Shown one piece after another: positions 35,230 through 47,745 of a DNA stretch of 64,000 nucleotides (positions are counted from its first letter, which is position 1; each line of letters starts with the position of its first letter). The notes under the pieces were generated by a model. The model worked only from the letters and a program-made list of their open reading frames with translations. It was not told where the DNA came from and did no database searches. This stretch comes from Pyrrhoderma lamaoense (lineage: Eukaryota > Basidiomycota > Agaricomycetes > Hymenochaetales > Hymenochaetaceae): assembly GCA_002794735.1 (NCBI GenBank), contig NBAZ01000032.1:1-64000 (forward strand), read 5' to 3'. A program made the position numbers and the translations under genes.

Positions 35230-37895
35230 CTAAGCTATGTTTAGTCCAACACCCCACGCGACTTCTATACTTCGCTTTATGCTCCAAAGCCAGGTAAATC
35301 CAAAAATGGGGGTACAAATCAAGACGTTCAGGACTGGGAAGATGTCAGGGTATCTCATCGGCGGTAAGAAGAATAGCTCAGATGTGTGTACGATGAGGAT
35401 GAGCGTGTAGATTGCCTGGTTTAGATAAAAACAAATTAAGCGATAATCACCCGGCTCGAATTAAAGTATGGAATGAAAATGCTTACGATACTGAAGTAGC
35501 TGAGTAGATGCCCCTTTGATAGTTTGCGTAATGGGTTAGTCCCGAGGAGCTGGTTCCATAGGAGTGTCAGAGCAACGTAAGGAATTGCGAGCCCATCTTT
35601 CTTCAGCAGAGGCCACATACTACAACAAGAAACCGCAGCACAAGATAAATGGTGGAATAAGTAATGCATAGTATAGGTTAGGAAGATAAGTAGAACAATA
35701 CCTGAATACAGCAACGTTATTCACTAGCACGCCCCATTCGAACGTGAAAGAATCAGTAGATGCTCCAGACAAGAGTAAGTTTAGAGGGAGGAGAGGAAGA
35801 AGAATGGTTTTTTCGTGTACTTGGAACGAAAATAGAAAGAAGGACATTGAGGATGCAAGCATTGCCCAGGGTAAAATGGGAAGCGTTGGGGTTGTGACAA
35901 TGTTATTGCCACTAATGTTTCTGTTGGGACTTGCGCTAATAGTTTTATTGTTATCAGATCCTAGGACAGAACTCTTATCAGAAGTCTTCGGAGGCAAGGG
36001 TGATGGATCAGGACCAGAAGAGTCTGCTGGTTCCATAACCTTCCAACCAGCCCAGACAAGACTTGTAGCAGAAGGAAGGAAGCCGAGTAACGTCAGCCCC
36101 GCGGAAATCTTCACAAGCACTGGCTGAGAAAGCCATAAACGCCATTTAATAAGAACATTTGAAGCACACCAGAAGTTGGCTACTTTATCCTCAAAGAGCC
36201 CTCTATGGAAGGGGAAAATTCGGGTCACTGGATCTAGTATACCTGAAAGTGGGGCTAGAGGAGGGAGAAAGGGGAGGAACGCAATGATGAAGGATACTAT
36301 AGTTGTAACAGCGAGGTTTACAAGTAACTTTGGTCTGTTGTATCATTAAAGTTCTCAAATCGAATCCATATTCAATTGTGTTTACTCTAAGAGACGTACC
36401 CTTTCGCTAGCCCCAAGCAAATACATTTGCCAAGAAGATACGCACCAATGGCAGGTGCATAGTATAAAGACATCTGTTTGAAAACGAGACTTGCGACAAA
36501 GCATACTGCCCCAATCAAGTCTTGTCCGCGCGAAAAAAAATTTAGGGACAAAAGAGTGAAACCTACAACGTGTATGAGATAATCAGATATTAATGTTTCC
36601 ATTTTATCTTACCAAGCATGACTGAGTTGTACTGAAAATGACCTGAGTCCACCAAAATTAAAGAGGGTTGTAGTAAAAGACTTAGTAAAGCTAGTCCCTT
36701 TGCCAGATATTAGATAGTAGTTGAAGGAGAGATAACAAGCCAACGCACTTGTGTCCTTTTTGACCGATTATCATGCCAAGCACGAACAAAGAAAACAAGA
36801 GCCGGCATGTATAAGATTAGGTCCGACACAAGTACGGTAGAGCGCATGAAGAGTTTGCTTCCATATGTTTCTATCCCCCGCGATTTGTCGAGTTCAAACC
36901 ATTGCGGATTTATGAAAGAACCACTAAGAAACTATCAGGGAAATTTTAAGAAACTGGGACTGAGAAGGTAAACGTACATGAGACCGCATAACCAAGAGAG
37001 ATAGGCAGTTAATGGTGGATAGTCTAAACCCCAGTATGCAAGATCATACGTGTACCATTGTCGAGTGGGCAAATGTATGGTGAGTTCCATCCAGTGCCGT
37101 TGCGCTTCAAAATCTCCATATAAAGGAGGGATTCCAGCGCCTTCACGATGGAGTGAGCTTGTTATCAGCAGAACTTCAAATTGCGGTAAAAAGATACTGA
37201 CCCGAATATCCTGATAGACCCACACACCACTTAATCCATAATGCAGATGCGATGGAACACACTAATACACGATCCTGCATTCGGTTTCTGTGCATCCACT
37301 TAATCCATCTCCTCCCCATGCCCACATTTTCGTCATTAGAAAGGTCCGGTTTGAGTTTTACGTGGGTTCGGGAGCTTATATTCCCGACAGGACGGGGTTT
37401 TCGTGGCTTAGGAGCAGTATTCGAGTGACCGAGCTCATGAAGAGAGCTAAAGCTTAATGCAGGTTCACGATAGGTTTTTCGTATTGAAGGAGGTTTAGAT
37501 GAACCAACTACAGGAGAAATTGGAGAAAGAGGGGAAGCAGGACGTGAAGATGTGACGGATTCTGGAGCTGAATTCAACCAGTCTTGACTCTCGGTTTGGA
37601 GGAGAAAATGTCGTGAAGGGATAGGAGAGTATATCTCGGATTGGTCAGTTTCTGAGCTACAGAAGAGACCATGCTTTTTTAAGAGAGAATGTCAAAGATT
37701 GAGTATATTGGAATGAAATGCGTACCCAGCATAACTGAAGTGGCTACGAATACTAAGGGCCGATGATGCCCTTAATCCTGGATTATGACTACGTATGCTA
37801 CCTGAGTGTTGAGAAGCATACGAAAGCCGACGTCGGGAAGATGGTTTTCGAGGATGTAAACCTTCAAATGGCGCTTGGTCTGCTAGTTCAGCCAT
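35230..37895 (-). CDS. ALG6: Dolichyl-P-Glc:Man9GlcNAc2-PP-dolichol alpha-1,3-glucosyltransferase
   Basis: ER membrane GT-C glycosyltransferase (EC 2.4.1.267) that adds the first glucose to the lipid-linked oligosaccharide for N-glycosylation. Nine exons (37895-37726, 37656-37202, 37140-36978, 36923-36749, 36697-36613, 36562-36400, 36334-35702, 35619-35487, 35415-35230) close to 720 residues. Diagnostic block: [14 protein letters not shown] followed by [27 protein letters not shown] and the following [12 protein letters not shown] separate ALG6 from ALG8. Further marks are [13 protein letters not shown] and [13 protein letters not shown]. At least eight hydrophobic segments follow. The first 150 residues are Ser/Pro/Arg-rich and precede the conserved core. 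A low-complexity Ser/Asn/Pro insert lies in the exon 7 region. Intact. Confidence 0.93.
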
Positions 37896-38054
37896 GAGCG
37901 TGATGGTTGTCGTCGGTTAAGCAACTCATCAAATGCCAGCTTCAATCCATTTTCACACACGATTGACTATATATCGAGTATGCACCCGTGTTTTATGGGG
38001 TAAAACTATAGTATTTCCATTATGCAGAATTGAAGTTTATAATCATTAAGAAGT

Positions 38055-39024
38055 CTATTCTTTGTCTACGCCCTCAACTACTTCCTCGCCGTCGGACGAG
38101 AACTTGACATTATTCTATCGAATATGTTTAGACTTAGTTTCTTGTCAATATTCACATGAATCGTTGGAAAAAATGGTACTAACGGGATCACCGTTCGCCT
38201 TACCAACAAATTTTGTATGATCTAGAAGAAATACGAAATTACACACAATATGCTATCGGGACGAAATGTAGAAGACATACGACCGTAAGCAACGAGATCG
38301 CCAGCTGAATTTGTAAAATCGACTCTGGTAAAAGCCAATGTCTTCCCTGCGGTTAACAATTATACAGATTTTAGAGGCGGAAATCTCAAAGCTATAACTT
38401 CCGTAAGGTATAGTTACCCATGCCAGTAACCATAGCTCGAGCTTTGAGTACGTCTCCCGGTCTTCCGGCGGGCTTTAGGAAGGAAGTACCGATATCGACC
38501 GAAACCCCGGTCATGTATGTTCCCTTTGTTGCAACTGCAAGGGAACCCAGGGTATCAGTCAATGATAAGATGAGGCCACCGTGGACGGTCTAGTAGCAGA
38601 TAGAATAAGATATAATGCGATGTTATTATTCAATTATGGGAGAAGTTCAGAAGGGATTGTGATAATTACGCCGACACGGTTCACTGGGAGAGGAATGCGT
38701 CAAAGATTTACTGTCATATTGAGATCTATATTTGTAGCCATGCTTACGATTATAAGGCTCGATTTTTAGGGACGCTTCGAGTTGGCCGGGCACGGCTCTG
38801 TGAATTTGGAGCTAGGGAAACTGAGGGAACTATTTGAGGATCATCGAGCTGCAAGAAACATACATTTGGAAAACATTGGACATCATGCCCTGAAAATTAA
38901 GTATATAGAGTTCCAAGTAGCTGATGAGAACAAAAAGAGAAGATAAAGCAGATGAGAAACCTTTGTTGTCGACGAACGACTTCCAGACCTGCAAGCGAGC
39001 ATTTGGGGACAACATCATCAGCAT
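38055..39024 (-). CDS. THEM2/ACOT13-like hotdog acyl-CoA thioesterase
   Basis: Predicted acyl-CoA thioesterase of the PaaI/THEM2 hotdog superfamily, hydrolysing acyl-CoA to free acid and CoA. Eight exons: 39024-38961, 38889-38864, 38811-38748, a 14-nt microexon 38683-38670, 38589-38418, 38346-38281, 38221-38184, 38114-38055. They close exactly to 167 residues, a normal family length. The microexon completes the active-site element LNRVGTVHGG, which holds the HGG motif. It is followed by SLTDTLGSLAVA with the catalytic acid position, GVSVDIGTSFLKPAG and the C-terminal HHTKFVGKANGDP. Two further in-frame Met codons (39018, 39015) could serve as start. Divergent from the kinase gene at 39378. 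Substrate chain length and location cannot be read from the sequence. Confidence 0.88.
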
Positions 39025-39377
39025 CAGCAGAAGGAACAGAAACAAGCGAAGGGTACACGGCGAGTGAAACGCAGACAGGCAGCCATGGTCAGCAGCAACG
39101 ACAAGGACAGCGACGAAGGTGGTTCGGACGGAGTTTAAGTTTGAGTTTGCCAGTGAATCTGAGCCTGGGCTCTCACCGTTCTGGTGCCGATCGACGACAA
39201 ACTAAACGGCGTGACCGCGTCCAACAATCTTCTTGCTTTCGTCTTTCGCGTTGCGCTGGACGCGACTACGACATCGACGGCAACGAAAACGACCCTCAAA
39301 CGTATCCTGAACGTCACGAAACAACTTTTAATCAGTTACGACCGCATTGTACTACATCTTACAACAACAATCCACCA
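39025..39377. promoter_or_regulatory. Divergent promoter region, thioesterase / septation kinase
   Basis: 353 bp between two divergent start codons. It is GC-richer than its surroundings and has a Gln/Arg-coding-like open frame that I take as chance. No clear box was identified. Confidence 0.4.
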
Positions 39378-42300
39378 ATGGCTTTTGCCACTGTCATGAA
39401 CGGAGCTCAGACGTCCTCGTCGTCTAGCAAACAACTTAACGACTACGTATGACCTTCATTCAAGCTAAACACATGCAGCGTTCGTTAATATGTTGGCATT
39501 TTATTTCAATAGCAACTTGGGGATTCCTTGGGTAAGGGTGCATTCGGGCAAGTGTATCGTAAGTATAGGATCAATTTCAACGCGGCTTAATGCTGAAGGC
39601 GGTTCCGTTCAGGCGCACTTAACTGGGCTACTGGCGAAACAGTCGCTGTTAAGGAAATCCAGCTCTCAAATATACCCAAGGCCGAACTGGGAGAGATCAT
39701 GGTAAGTGGATAGCTTAATTTCCAGCTAAAGCTCGAAGCTAGACTCAAATGGACGATCCATTCTAGTCCGAAATCGATCTACTTAAGAACCTCAATGTAA
39801 GACACATTTTACGGAATTGTCATTTATCGTACTCAAGCTCGTCTATCTAGCATCCTAATATTGTGAAATATAAGGGTTTTGTGAAAACTCGAGAATTTTT
39901 GTATATTATTCTAGAGTCCGTGGTTCAACCTTCACATGACTCGGGTACTCATTCTACTTTTTTTATACTCCAGGTTTTGTGAAAATGGCTCTTTGCATAA
40001 CATCTGCAAAAAATTTGGCAAGTTTCCTGAGAGTCTTGTCGCCGTCTACATCTCGCAAGTCCTAGAAGGACTTGTTTACTTGCATGACCAGGGTGTTATT
40101 CATCGGATATCAAAGGCGCCAATATCCTCACAAATAAAGATGGTTGCGTAAAGCTCGCTGATTTCGGTGTCGCGAGTACAGCGGCTACTGCTACTTCCCA
40201 GAACGACGCGGTAGTTGGTAGTCCATATTGGAGTAAGCATACAGTCACATCAACTTAGTGTAACCACATGATTGATTACCTTAACCTATTCTTAGTGGCT
40301 CCCGAGGTCATTGAACAATCGGGTGCGACTACAGCATCGGATATATGGTAAGAGTTATTCATGCACATGATACTTCGTTGCTAAATATCGGCTTAGGAGT
40401 GTCGGCTGTGTAGTCATCGAACTTCTTGAGGGAAAGCCGCCATACCACTTTCTTGATCCTATGCCAGCATTGTTCAGAATTGTACAAGACGATTGTCCTC
40501 CAATACCTGAAGGCTGTTCTCCAATAGTCAAAGACTTCTTGTACCACTGTTTTCAAAAAGACGTGAATCTTCGCGTGTCCGCCAAAAAGTTATTACGGCA
40601 TCCTTGGATGGTTTCTGCAAGAAAGCAAATGGGCCTAAGCCCAGTGATCGACAAGAAAGGAAAAGATGGAGCCAATGAAAATGATACAGGTCGTCGTTCA
40701 AGTAATTATGGTTATGATGAGGCCGTCTTGAAAGTTCAAGAATGGAACGAGGCCTTAAAATGTATGCTGATTGATATTATCACCGTATTGTATTGCTGAT
40801 TATATATACCTTAGCTCCTTCCCGCCCGAGCAAACTGGGGCCCCGAAAGGTCTCTCAAAACGATGGTCGTCATTCCCGACCCCTATGAATTCTTCTTCCT
40901 TTCAGCCTACAAGTCCTACACTTACACCTTCAAACAGTAGTCAGCAGACCATGACTCCTTCAAAGTGGAAGGCTGCTGCAGGACCGACCAAACCGACGTT
41001 TGCTATCTCTGGGATCAATGGCCCACTCGGATTGATTGAAAAGAGTCGCGAGCCTTTACCAATTATCCTCCAGGAACCAGAGGACGAGACCGATAATTGG
41101 GACGATGACTTTGAAGAAGGCATATCTTTGACAAAGCTTCAGGGATTAGATAGGTCTTTGGTTGAAGACGAAAGACCGGAAGTTGATGATAACGCCCGTA
41201 CCATCCGACCACATCGTAGTCCATCGATGAGCAAGCTTCCTTTGGCTGCACCACCTTCAGCGGACATGACTCCCATTGTTGAAGACTACTCAGATCTTGC
41301 TGGAGATGAGGATGATGTCTTCCAGGGGAAAGTAGCGGATTTCAAACTAAAAAATGGTACGAAGAGGGGATTGTTCCATCCCAAGGACATTAAGACAATG
41401 GGTCTGATGCCTTCAGAGCCTGCACCACAATCGGCACCAATTTTGGAATCTATGCCTATACCATCTCGACCTGGAATAAGTCCAGTCTCACGCGTCCCCT
41501 CCTCTTCTCAGTCTCGGCCACATTCAAGATCTTCGTCCGTTGTTGGTTCTTTAGGTCGTGCGGAAGCAGCTCGTGTGATACAAAACCAGGAGTTTGATAA
41601 GTACGCTGAAGAACCGGATGAAGATTATGAAGATGTATTTGGGAAGTCCTCTGGACCCGGTATGTCAGCGAATTAAACTGATTAGTTGTACTTTGTTATC
41701 AGTAACTAAGACTACTCAGTGTTTGAACAGGTTGCACAATCGTTGAAGCTTAACACACGCCTGTCTGATAGATCATGGGTATGTCTTGCAAAGTATATAA
41801 ATCCCAAAGATACCAATTGTTCATCATATTAGCTTGGAGATGATGATCTAGATGAAGAGGATCCATTTGCTGAGGTATCTATCTGGTCGCTATCATCAAT
41901 AACCATTATTGATAAGTTGTATAGATTGATGAAGGATTCTCGGAAGATGATCTTGATGCAAAACTGCAACGAGATAAACATGCTCGCCTCTGTAGCTTGG
42001 TTAACCAAATGATAGATGAACTAACCCGGCAGCTCCAGACTTTCAACTACGAGAAGCCTGTGATCAGTTGGTAGGCTTCATATGAAAACACAAATAACAG
42101 ATGTTCTCTAACTAACACCTTCCGTTTCAGATTGGTATTTTGGTGGATGCTCCTGAGATGCAAAGCCAGCTTGTCTCTGCCCATGGCATGTTAGCTATTT
42201 TGGAGGTTCTTGAAGCAAAGTCCTCATCCCGAGACGTTACTACAAAATTGTTACAAATCATAAATCTGGTATGCTATCGAAGCTATATCTATCGAACCAT

Positions 42301-44260
42301 TCTCACATAATATACAATAGCTTGTCACCACAGATGTGGGCTTTTTGGAAAGCTTCTGCTTGATTGGGTATGCAATATATTTTTTCCTGAAGTGGATGGA
42401 TGTATCTGACAAATGTTTCTAGCGGCATACCTGTTATGATGGGTAAGAAGCATGTCTAATATCAATAAGCTGATTCTGAAGAATCGCTCTAGGCTTTACA
42501 TCTAAGAAGTTCTCCTCGGAATGTCGATTGGAGGCATCCCATTTCATAAGTCTTCTCTGTCATACATCAGTATTGACTTTGCAGATGTTTATTGCGTGAG
42601 TAAATATTATTACCTTCTCCTAATTATTGTACCTTATTGTATGCTTCCAGCTGCCGTGGTTTGAAGGTTCTTGTTGACCTTCTCGATGAAGATTTTGTAG
42701 AACAAAGAGACTTAGTTGTTCATGCTCTCAACGGAATATGCAATGTATTTGAGCTTCAAAGCCCAACGCCAAAAAACGATTTTTGTAGGATGTTCATCCG
42801 AGAAGGCCTACTTAACCCTTTGTCCTCGGCCCTTATTAACGTTATGGCAGCTGATCCAGCGACCTCAGCAGCAATGAAGGCTAAGATTATTCAGATTTTA
42901 CTGGTATTTTGTCAAGTCTCACAGTCAGATGTCCATGTTCGTAATGCTTTGGGTACTCGGATGGTGGTTCGAAGTATGTATCTTATAGACAAACCCTATG
43001 TATGTATACTGAGTAGTTTTCCAGGACTAATGAGAGCTTGTGAACTTCTTGAGCCTGTGTATCTTGTGCAGATGCTCAAGGCTGTGAAGCACCTTTCCAT
43101 GAACGCTTCTCTTCTTGAAGTCCTCCAGAATGCAAATGCTATCGAAATATTAGTACGCATTCTCAATGAACATACTACAGATGCGCATAGTACAGTAAGT
43201 TCTCAAAATAGTTTATATATTTCATTCCTTCATTAGTTGCTAAGCCCTGGCAACAGGAAATATCAAACCATATCTTCCAGACGTGCTATAATTTGTGTCG
43301 TTTGAATAAGGCTAGACAGGAGGAAGCCGCACAAGCCGGTATAATTCCTAGCTTGAAACGAGTTACCGAATCTGGTTCTCCGCTCAAACAGTTTGCTTTA
43401 CCGATTCTGTGTGATCTGGCAAGTGCAACAAAGAGTTGTAGAACTTTATTATGGCAGCACGATGGTCTTTCTTTGTATCTGAAACTATTAGCCGACCCAT
43501 ACTTTCAAGCTAGCTCGTTGGAAGCCATTTTGTATTGGTGATTATCGTCTTCAGTATGCGCAAAGTATAATTTCTGACGCTCTTATATAGGCTTCAGGAT
43601 GAAACAGCACGAGTGGAAGATGTCCTTTGTAAGGACACATCATTGGACTCTCTTGTCAAATGTTTCGTATTGGCAAAGGCGAACTCATTTGAAAACTTAC
43701 TTGATCCATTCTTGAAGATTTGCCGTTTGTCCAAAGCTGTAACCCTGGGGATTGCTAAATCCCAATTCTTCCAGAGAATAATCGAACGACTCAATCATAC
43801 CAAGGCCGTTGTCCGGCTAAACCTTCTGCGGCTCCTAAAAGCTATTTGTGATGTTCATCCTAATCGTTCGGCACTAGTTGAGAAGTATGGGATTTATGAG
43901 ATTGTTGAGAGACTCAGTCAGCAGGACGGGGCCGTGCTCGTCAAGGAATTGGCTCGCGAAATTGCACCATCACTTGCTCCGGCTTTGAAACCGGCTTTAA
44001 ACCGAGCAGGACGAAATGGCGAGTTAGCACCGAAACTCGGAGTTACTCCAAGACGACGGCCACGTCGGACAGCTTCAGAGACGTCCACAATGCGTTCAGA
44101 GTCTTCTCCACGATTGATCGGAAGCGTTATGACCCCTAGAACCCAAAGCGGTGGCTCAGCTACCCCAGAACTCAGAACGGAGGTACTAAATCCAGACCTA
44201 TCCTTAGGCAGAAACTTGGAGATATTACCTGGGGTAATGAGGTCCGTTGAGAAAAAATAG
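39378..44260 (+). CDS. Cdc7/SepH-type septation initiation kinase (two apparent frameshifts)
   Basis: STE-like serine/threonine kinase of the septation initiation network (S. pombe Cdc7, Aspergillus SepH, budding yeast Cdc15); it acts at spindle poles to trigger cytokinesis. Twenty-one exons. The kinase domain starts at [16 protein letters not shown] (glycine loop). It continues with VAVKEIQLS (ATP-binding Lys), HRDIKGAN region, LADFGVA (DFG) and GSPYWMAPEV. After it come an acidic [11 protein letters not shown] motif and a long armadillo-like helical region ending in a basic Ser/Thr tail. A one-base gap lies inside the HRD codons (about 40105) and another before CDQL (about 42058). With one base added at each point the exon sum is exactly 1,255 codons. 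Both sites are next to G or C doublets. Likely consensus errors rather than a dead gene, since this kinase is normally essential. Confidence 0.87.
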
Positions 44261-44557
44261 AATCTAATGACGTTCTTTGGTCCTTTTCCCTTTTGCAATA
44301 TTCGGATATACACATTCCTTGCTTGATATTTTTGGAATCCATTCAATACTCTTAATTACAAACGCATCGCTCACTGTTTACTCTCTACTTTTTTCTTTTT
44401 CTCTCCTCGTCGCTTTTTCTATGCATTAAAGTGATTAATTCATTCTAGTCTAATTTCAGCCTCATAATATAACCATGTTCATTCTGTAGTACGAGTAGCG
44501 ATAAATAAGTATAAAAAGCTGCAATTTTGTGGGCATAAGATTAACTGCACTTACAAT
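44261..44557. other. Convergent 3' region
   Basis: Short AT-rich spacer between the convergent septation kinase and uL5m genes. Nothing else recognised. Confidence 0.5.
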
Positions 44558-45445
44558 TTACCGGCGAGCGAATGGAAGTTGGAAACCTGAAAGCAACGAC
44601 CTAGCTTTATTCTGAGCGCCAGCCCCAGTTGCATTAGTTACGAAGTGTATGTGCATTCCGTACATCCGCGGGTATGCATCCTGGTTGACCTCAATTTGGG
44701 GAAGAATCCCATAGCTTCTGGGGGTAGACCCATAGATACTACACCAGAAACGCCTGCTGGCGTAGCCAAGTTTGCGGATGCAGGTGGAAGTACAACGCCC
44801 TCGAATTCCCGTAACCTGGGTAAAACGAATTGGACTAGAGATCCGAGGAATTCGTACATTTTTTCACCCTTGAGTTCGACTTTCACACCGATTGGTAGAC
44901 CTGGACGGACCCAACCAGATACGTTCTTCTTCCCTCGTACGAGCTGAACACCATCCGAAGTCTTCCACCCTCCACCATGCTCTGTCTCCCCTGAGATTGC
45001 ACGGAAGGCAGCAATGGTGCCAAGTAAGTTCGCTCTATTCGCGAGTGCGTTCTTTTGCATTGAATGCAGACAGATTTTTTCAAGTTTGACCACATTCTCC
45101 GGGTGGACACTGGAGCTGGTTTTTTACCAATTTGTGAGCCTCCGACTGTAGGATTTTTGCGGTGTTTGGTGTATGGATCTTCTGGATCGTACATAAGTTT
45201 GGGCTCTCGTGGTGGAGGACGTGCCTTTGATTCGTGCACGTAAGTCATGTACATGAGGTCATCTCGGAGGGTATGTTGGTAGTGTTCCCCAGTCGACTGA
45301 GGTGTGTGTCGCGGACGAGGATGTTGACACTTGGTACTGGGAGGCCTTGTTCATCTTTTGCCTTCCATGATCGGATTCGAGGTGCTTGAGCAGATTTTGA
45401 TGCAGTAGGAATTCTCCTGCGAAAGGCTGCAGCGAGTTTCCTCAT
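44558..45445 (-). CDS. MRPL7: Mitochondrial ribosomal protein uL5m (three apparent frameshifts)
   Basis: Large-subunit mitochondrial ribosomal protein, homologue of yeast MRPL7 and bacterial L5, which contacts the 5S-site region of the ribosome. Read as a single exon: an Arg-rich start (MRKLAAAFRRR) fits import into mitochondria. Family blocks are DLMYMTYVHESKARPPP, MYDPEDPYTKHRKNP, LANRANLLGTIAAFRA, then VRGKKNVSGWVRPGLP, FVLPRLREFEGV and GLPPEAMGFFP. The frame steps by one base near 45301, 45100 and 44700, each next to a C run on the coding strand. Similarity continues after each step up to a normal C-terminal end. Adding three bases gives 297 codons exactly. No GT-AG intron can explain the steps. 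Probable sequence errors; a pseudogene is the alternative. Confidence 0.85.
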
Positions 45446-45707
45446 TTGCACGGAAAGGATGAGTGTAACTTCACTTACAACCAAAAAAGTCTATTGGATC
45501 TGGTGGATGGAGATTTGCGTTTCCTTCTAGAGGTTCGGAGTCTAAAGTATTTGATACCCAAAAAGTATATTATATAAGTTATGACATTTACCAGCCAGGT
45601 ACGTGTATATTCGATACCAGTACAAATAATACAACACATCACCGATACATACACTCGATTAATATATAGGAAATATCTAGGCAGAATCTTTCTATGTGTC
45701 CCTCACA

Positions 45708-47302
45708 TCAGACGACTTTTCTCCCCACATTTTTCTTCCATCTGGTATCGCTGGACAAGTTACCTCCAAAACTAGTATTTCGGAAGACCTGCGAACCGGT
45801 CTCAATTGCTCCAATAAATCGGTCCACCACAACTTCTCGGGTGCTCAGTCTTCTGTTATGCACCAAATGTTGCTGTGATGAATTAATCTGTATCTTATCA
45901 GGGCTCCTATCCATCTCTTCTTCTTGCTCCCTATTTCCACTTATCTGACCTTCTGTGTCCCTGAGTATGATGGCTTCTTGTACCTCAGATTTGTCTAGTT
46001 CTCGTTTGGCAAGTATTAGCATCAATACGACGGCGGACAGTCCGGCAAGCGTCATCTGAGGGAAAAATCCTATGCTATCTATGTTGAATCGTGTGAGGCT
46101 TATGCATTTAGCAAACAAAGTCTATAGCTGCTTACCGATAAGGACCCCGTCAAAACCAGGAGCATCTGGCATCGCGTCTCTTAACTGGGGTATCACGAGT
46201 AGGACCGCGAGTGCTCCAGCAAGCTGCTTTAGCGCATCCTTCGATTTTGTAGGTGTCTGTGTGACATTTTTTGTCGATAGAACCCGCTTTCGTCCTTGCA
46301 TAACTGAGAGTACGACAATGGCAAAATTGAAATGCGACAGGACCCAGCTGATACCGAAAAGGAATATGGCGTAGGCTCTGGAGTCTCCAGGACGTTTTAT
46401 ACGTACTTCCAAGAGCCTTTCGTTAATTGTGGTCCCGTTCGCCGATGCTTGAACATCAGCATCTGCGGATACAAAGGTAAACGAAGACGAAAATTTGATA
46501 ATTGGCATCGATATGATAGGTATTGATTGCTGATCTGTGCCGCTCCTACTGGGACTGACAATGCGAAGAGTTGACGTCACTATGTAAGTATCAAATGGAT
46601 AAAGGTATTGATTGTGTACGTCCAATACATGATCGCTATCAAACTGCATCTGTGCTTGTAAACTTCAAGATACGTATACTTGTTGTTAAGTTACTATAAA
46701 TCTGGGGCAAATGAATTACGTACACAAGTCGTTGATTGGTTTTTATATTAGTTGGAACATTATCAGGTCTATAGCTGAATGCCGGACTCGCCAAGCTAAG
46801 AGAGACGTACTTTGATTGAGATATTTTATCATGTTTTTAGAATGACAATGGCTTACTTATCAATATATATATCCATTGGGGTAGCAGGAATACTACAATG
46901 AGAGCTACCATGTAATTTAGGTGAATTTGGAAGAATAAAATCTTGACCACAGCCTAGGATCGACCATCTTATGGTGGCTTGAGGTTCATCGACATCGACA
47001 TCAATGTTTTCACCTAAAAGGATAATCTGATCCAGATATAATTATTATTGGGTTGTGATTATTATGATCTAATGATTTTCCGTTAAGATGAGATTACTTA
47101 CGCCATTCATTTGAGAAGCGACCTGGTCAAGTAGCAAACCGAACTGTGGACCTGTCTTTGGATTGACGAAGGCCAAAGAAGCTGACGCAATAAAGAGAAG
47201 CGAAAACAGGATAGCTAGAATGACGACGCAGCCAGAACCGACGGGTACGGTGCCATGTCTCCGTACTCGTAAGGAAATATGGACTCCTTGAGTGTTGTTC
47301 AT
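45708..47302 (-). CDS. DUF4436 membrane protein
   Basis: Protein of unknown function with the fungal/bacterial DUF4436 layout. Five exons (47302-47102, 47026-46857, 46795-46726, 46649-46136, 46078-45708) close to 441 residues. An N-terminal helix (VVILAILFSLLFIASASLAF, about residues 26-45) is followed by an extracytoplasmic-type domain with GCGQDFILP and PMDIYIDN. Two hydrophobic segments come next (AIFLFGISWVLSHFNFAIVV; ALAVLLVIPQLRDAMPDAPG). IPQLRxxMPDAPGFDG is the family signature. A last helix (LAGLSAVVLMLILA) leads into a Glu/Asp-rich cytosolic tail. One acceptor choice at 47026 is needed to keep the frame. Intact; role not known. Confidence 0.8.
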
Positions 47303-47745
47303 GATTTTCTTCCTATGTTTTCTTGCTTAATTAATAATGAATGTCACTAAGTAAAGAATGTGAAGGCTTTCGTAAAGATGTTGAAAAACGATAGTGAGGG
47401 TAAAATCTAAAGCCAGAAGAAAGGAAGTCAGGGGACGGGGATGGGGAGAATTGTGCTACGAAATGGTTCCATTTTTTGTATCTCTCTAATTCCGAGCGTG
47501 AGAAGGGTGGGTAGATGTTCGCCTCCTCTCCTACTTCAAATCTCAAAACTCCTCATGCATGACATGAATTATACACTATGGCTGCCACTACTCCGATTTG
47601 GCATCGTAGCAAAAAGAGAACTGATACAAAAATAACTAAGATATTCAAAACATGTGTCGGATTGATAGAGAGTCGGATTTAGAGGGCATTTACGGGGCTG
47701 CTCTTTTTGTCACGAATACTGATGAACTAACAACTCGCGATTCCC
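47303..47745. other. Intergenic, nothing recognised
   Basis: 443 bp between two minus-strand genes, covering the upstream region of the DUF4436 gene and the 3' end of the SET/MYND gene. No boxes or small genes identified. Confidence 0.45.

Noticed and set aside
35744..36127. 127-codon plus-strand frame
   Set aside because: It is the antisense of ALG6 exon 7, which is supported by family motifs.
38952..39452. 166-codon Gln/Arg/Ser-rich plus-strand frame overlapping the septation kinase start
   Set aside because: It overlaps the thioesterase first exon and the divergent promoter; the kinase start at 39378 in the same frame gives a better N-terminus.
33106..45445. Programmed ribosomal frameshifting in TAM41, the septation kinase and uL5m
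   Set aside because: Sites share no slippery heptamer or downstream structure that I can see, and four unrelated genes in one window would need it; missing bases explain them more simply.
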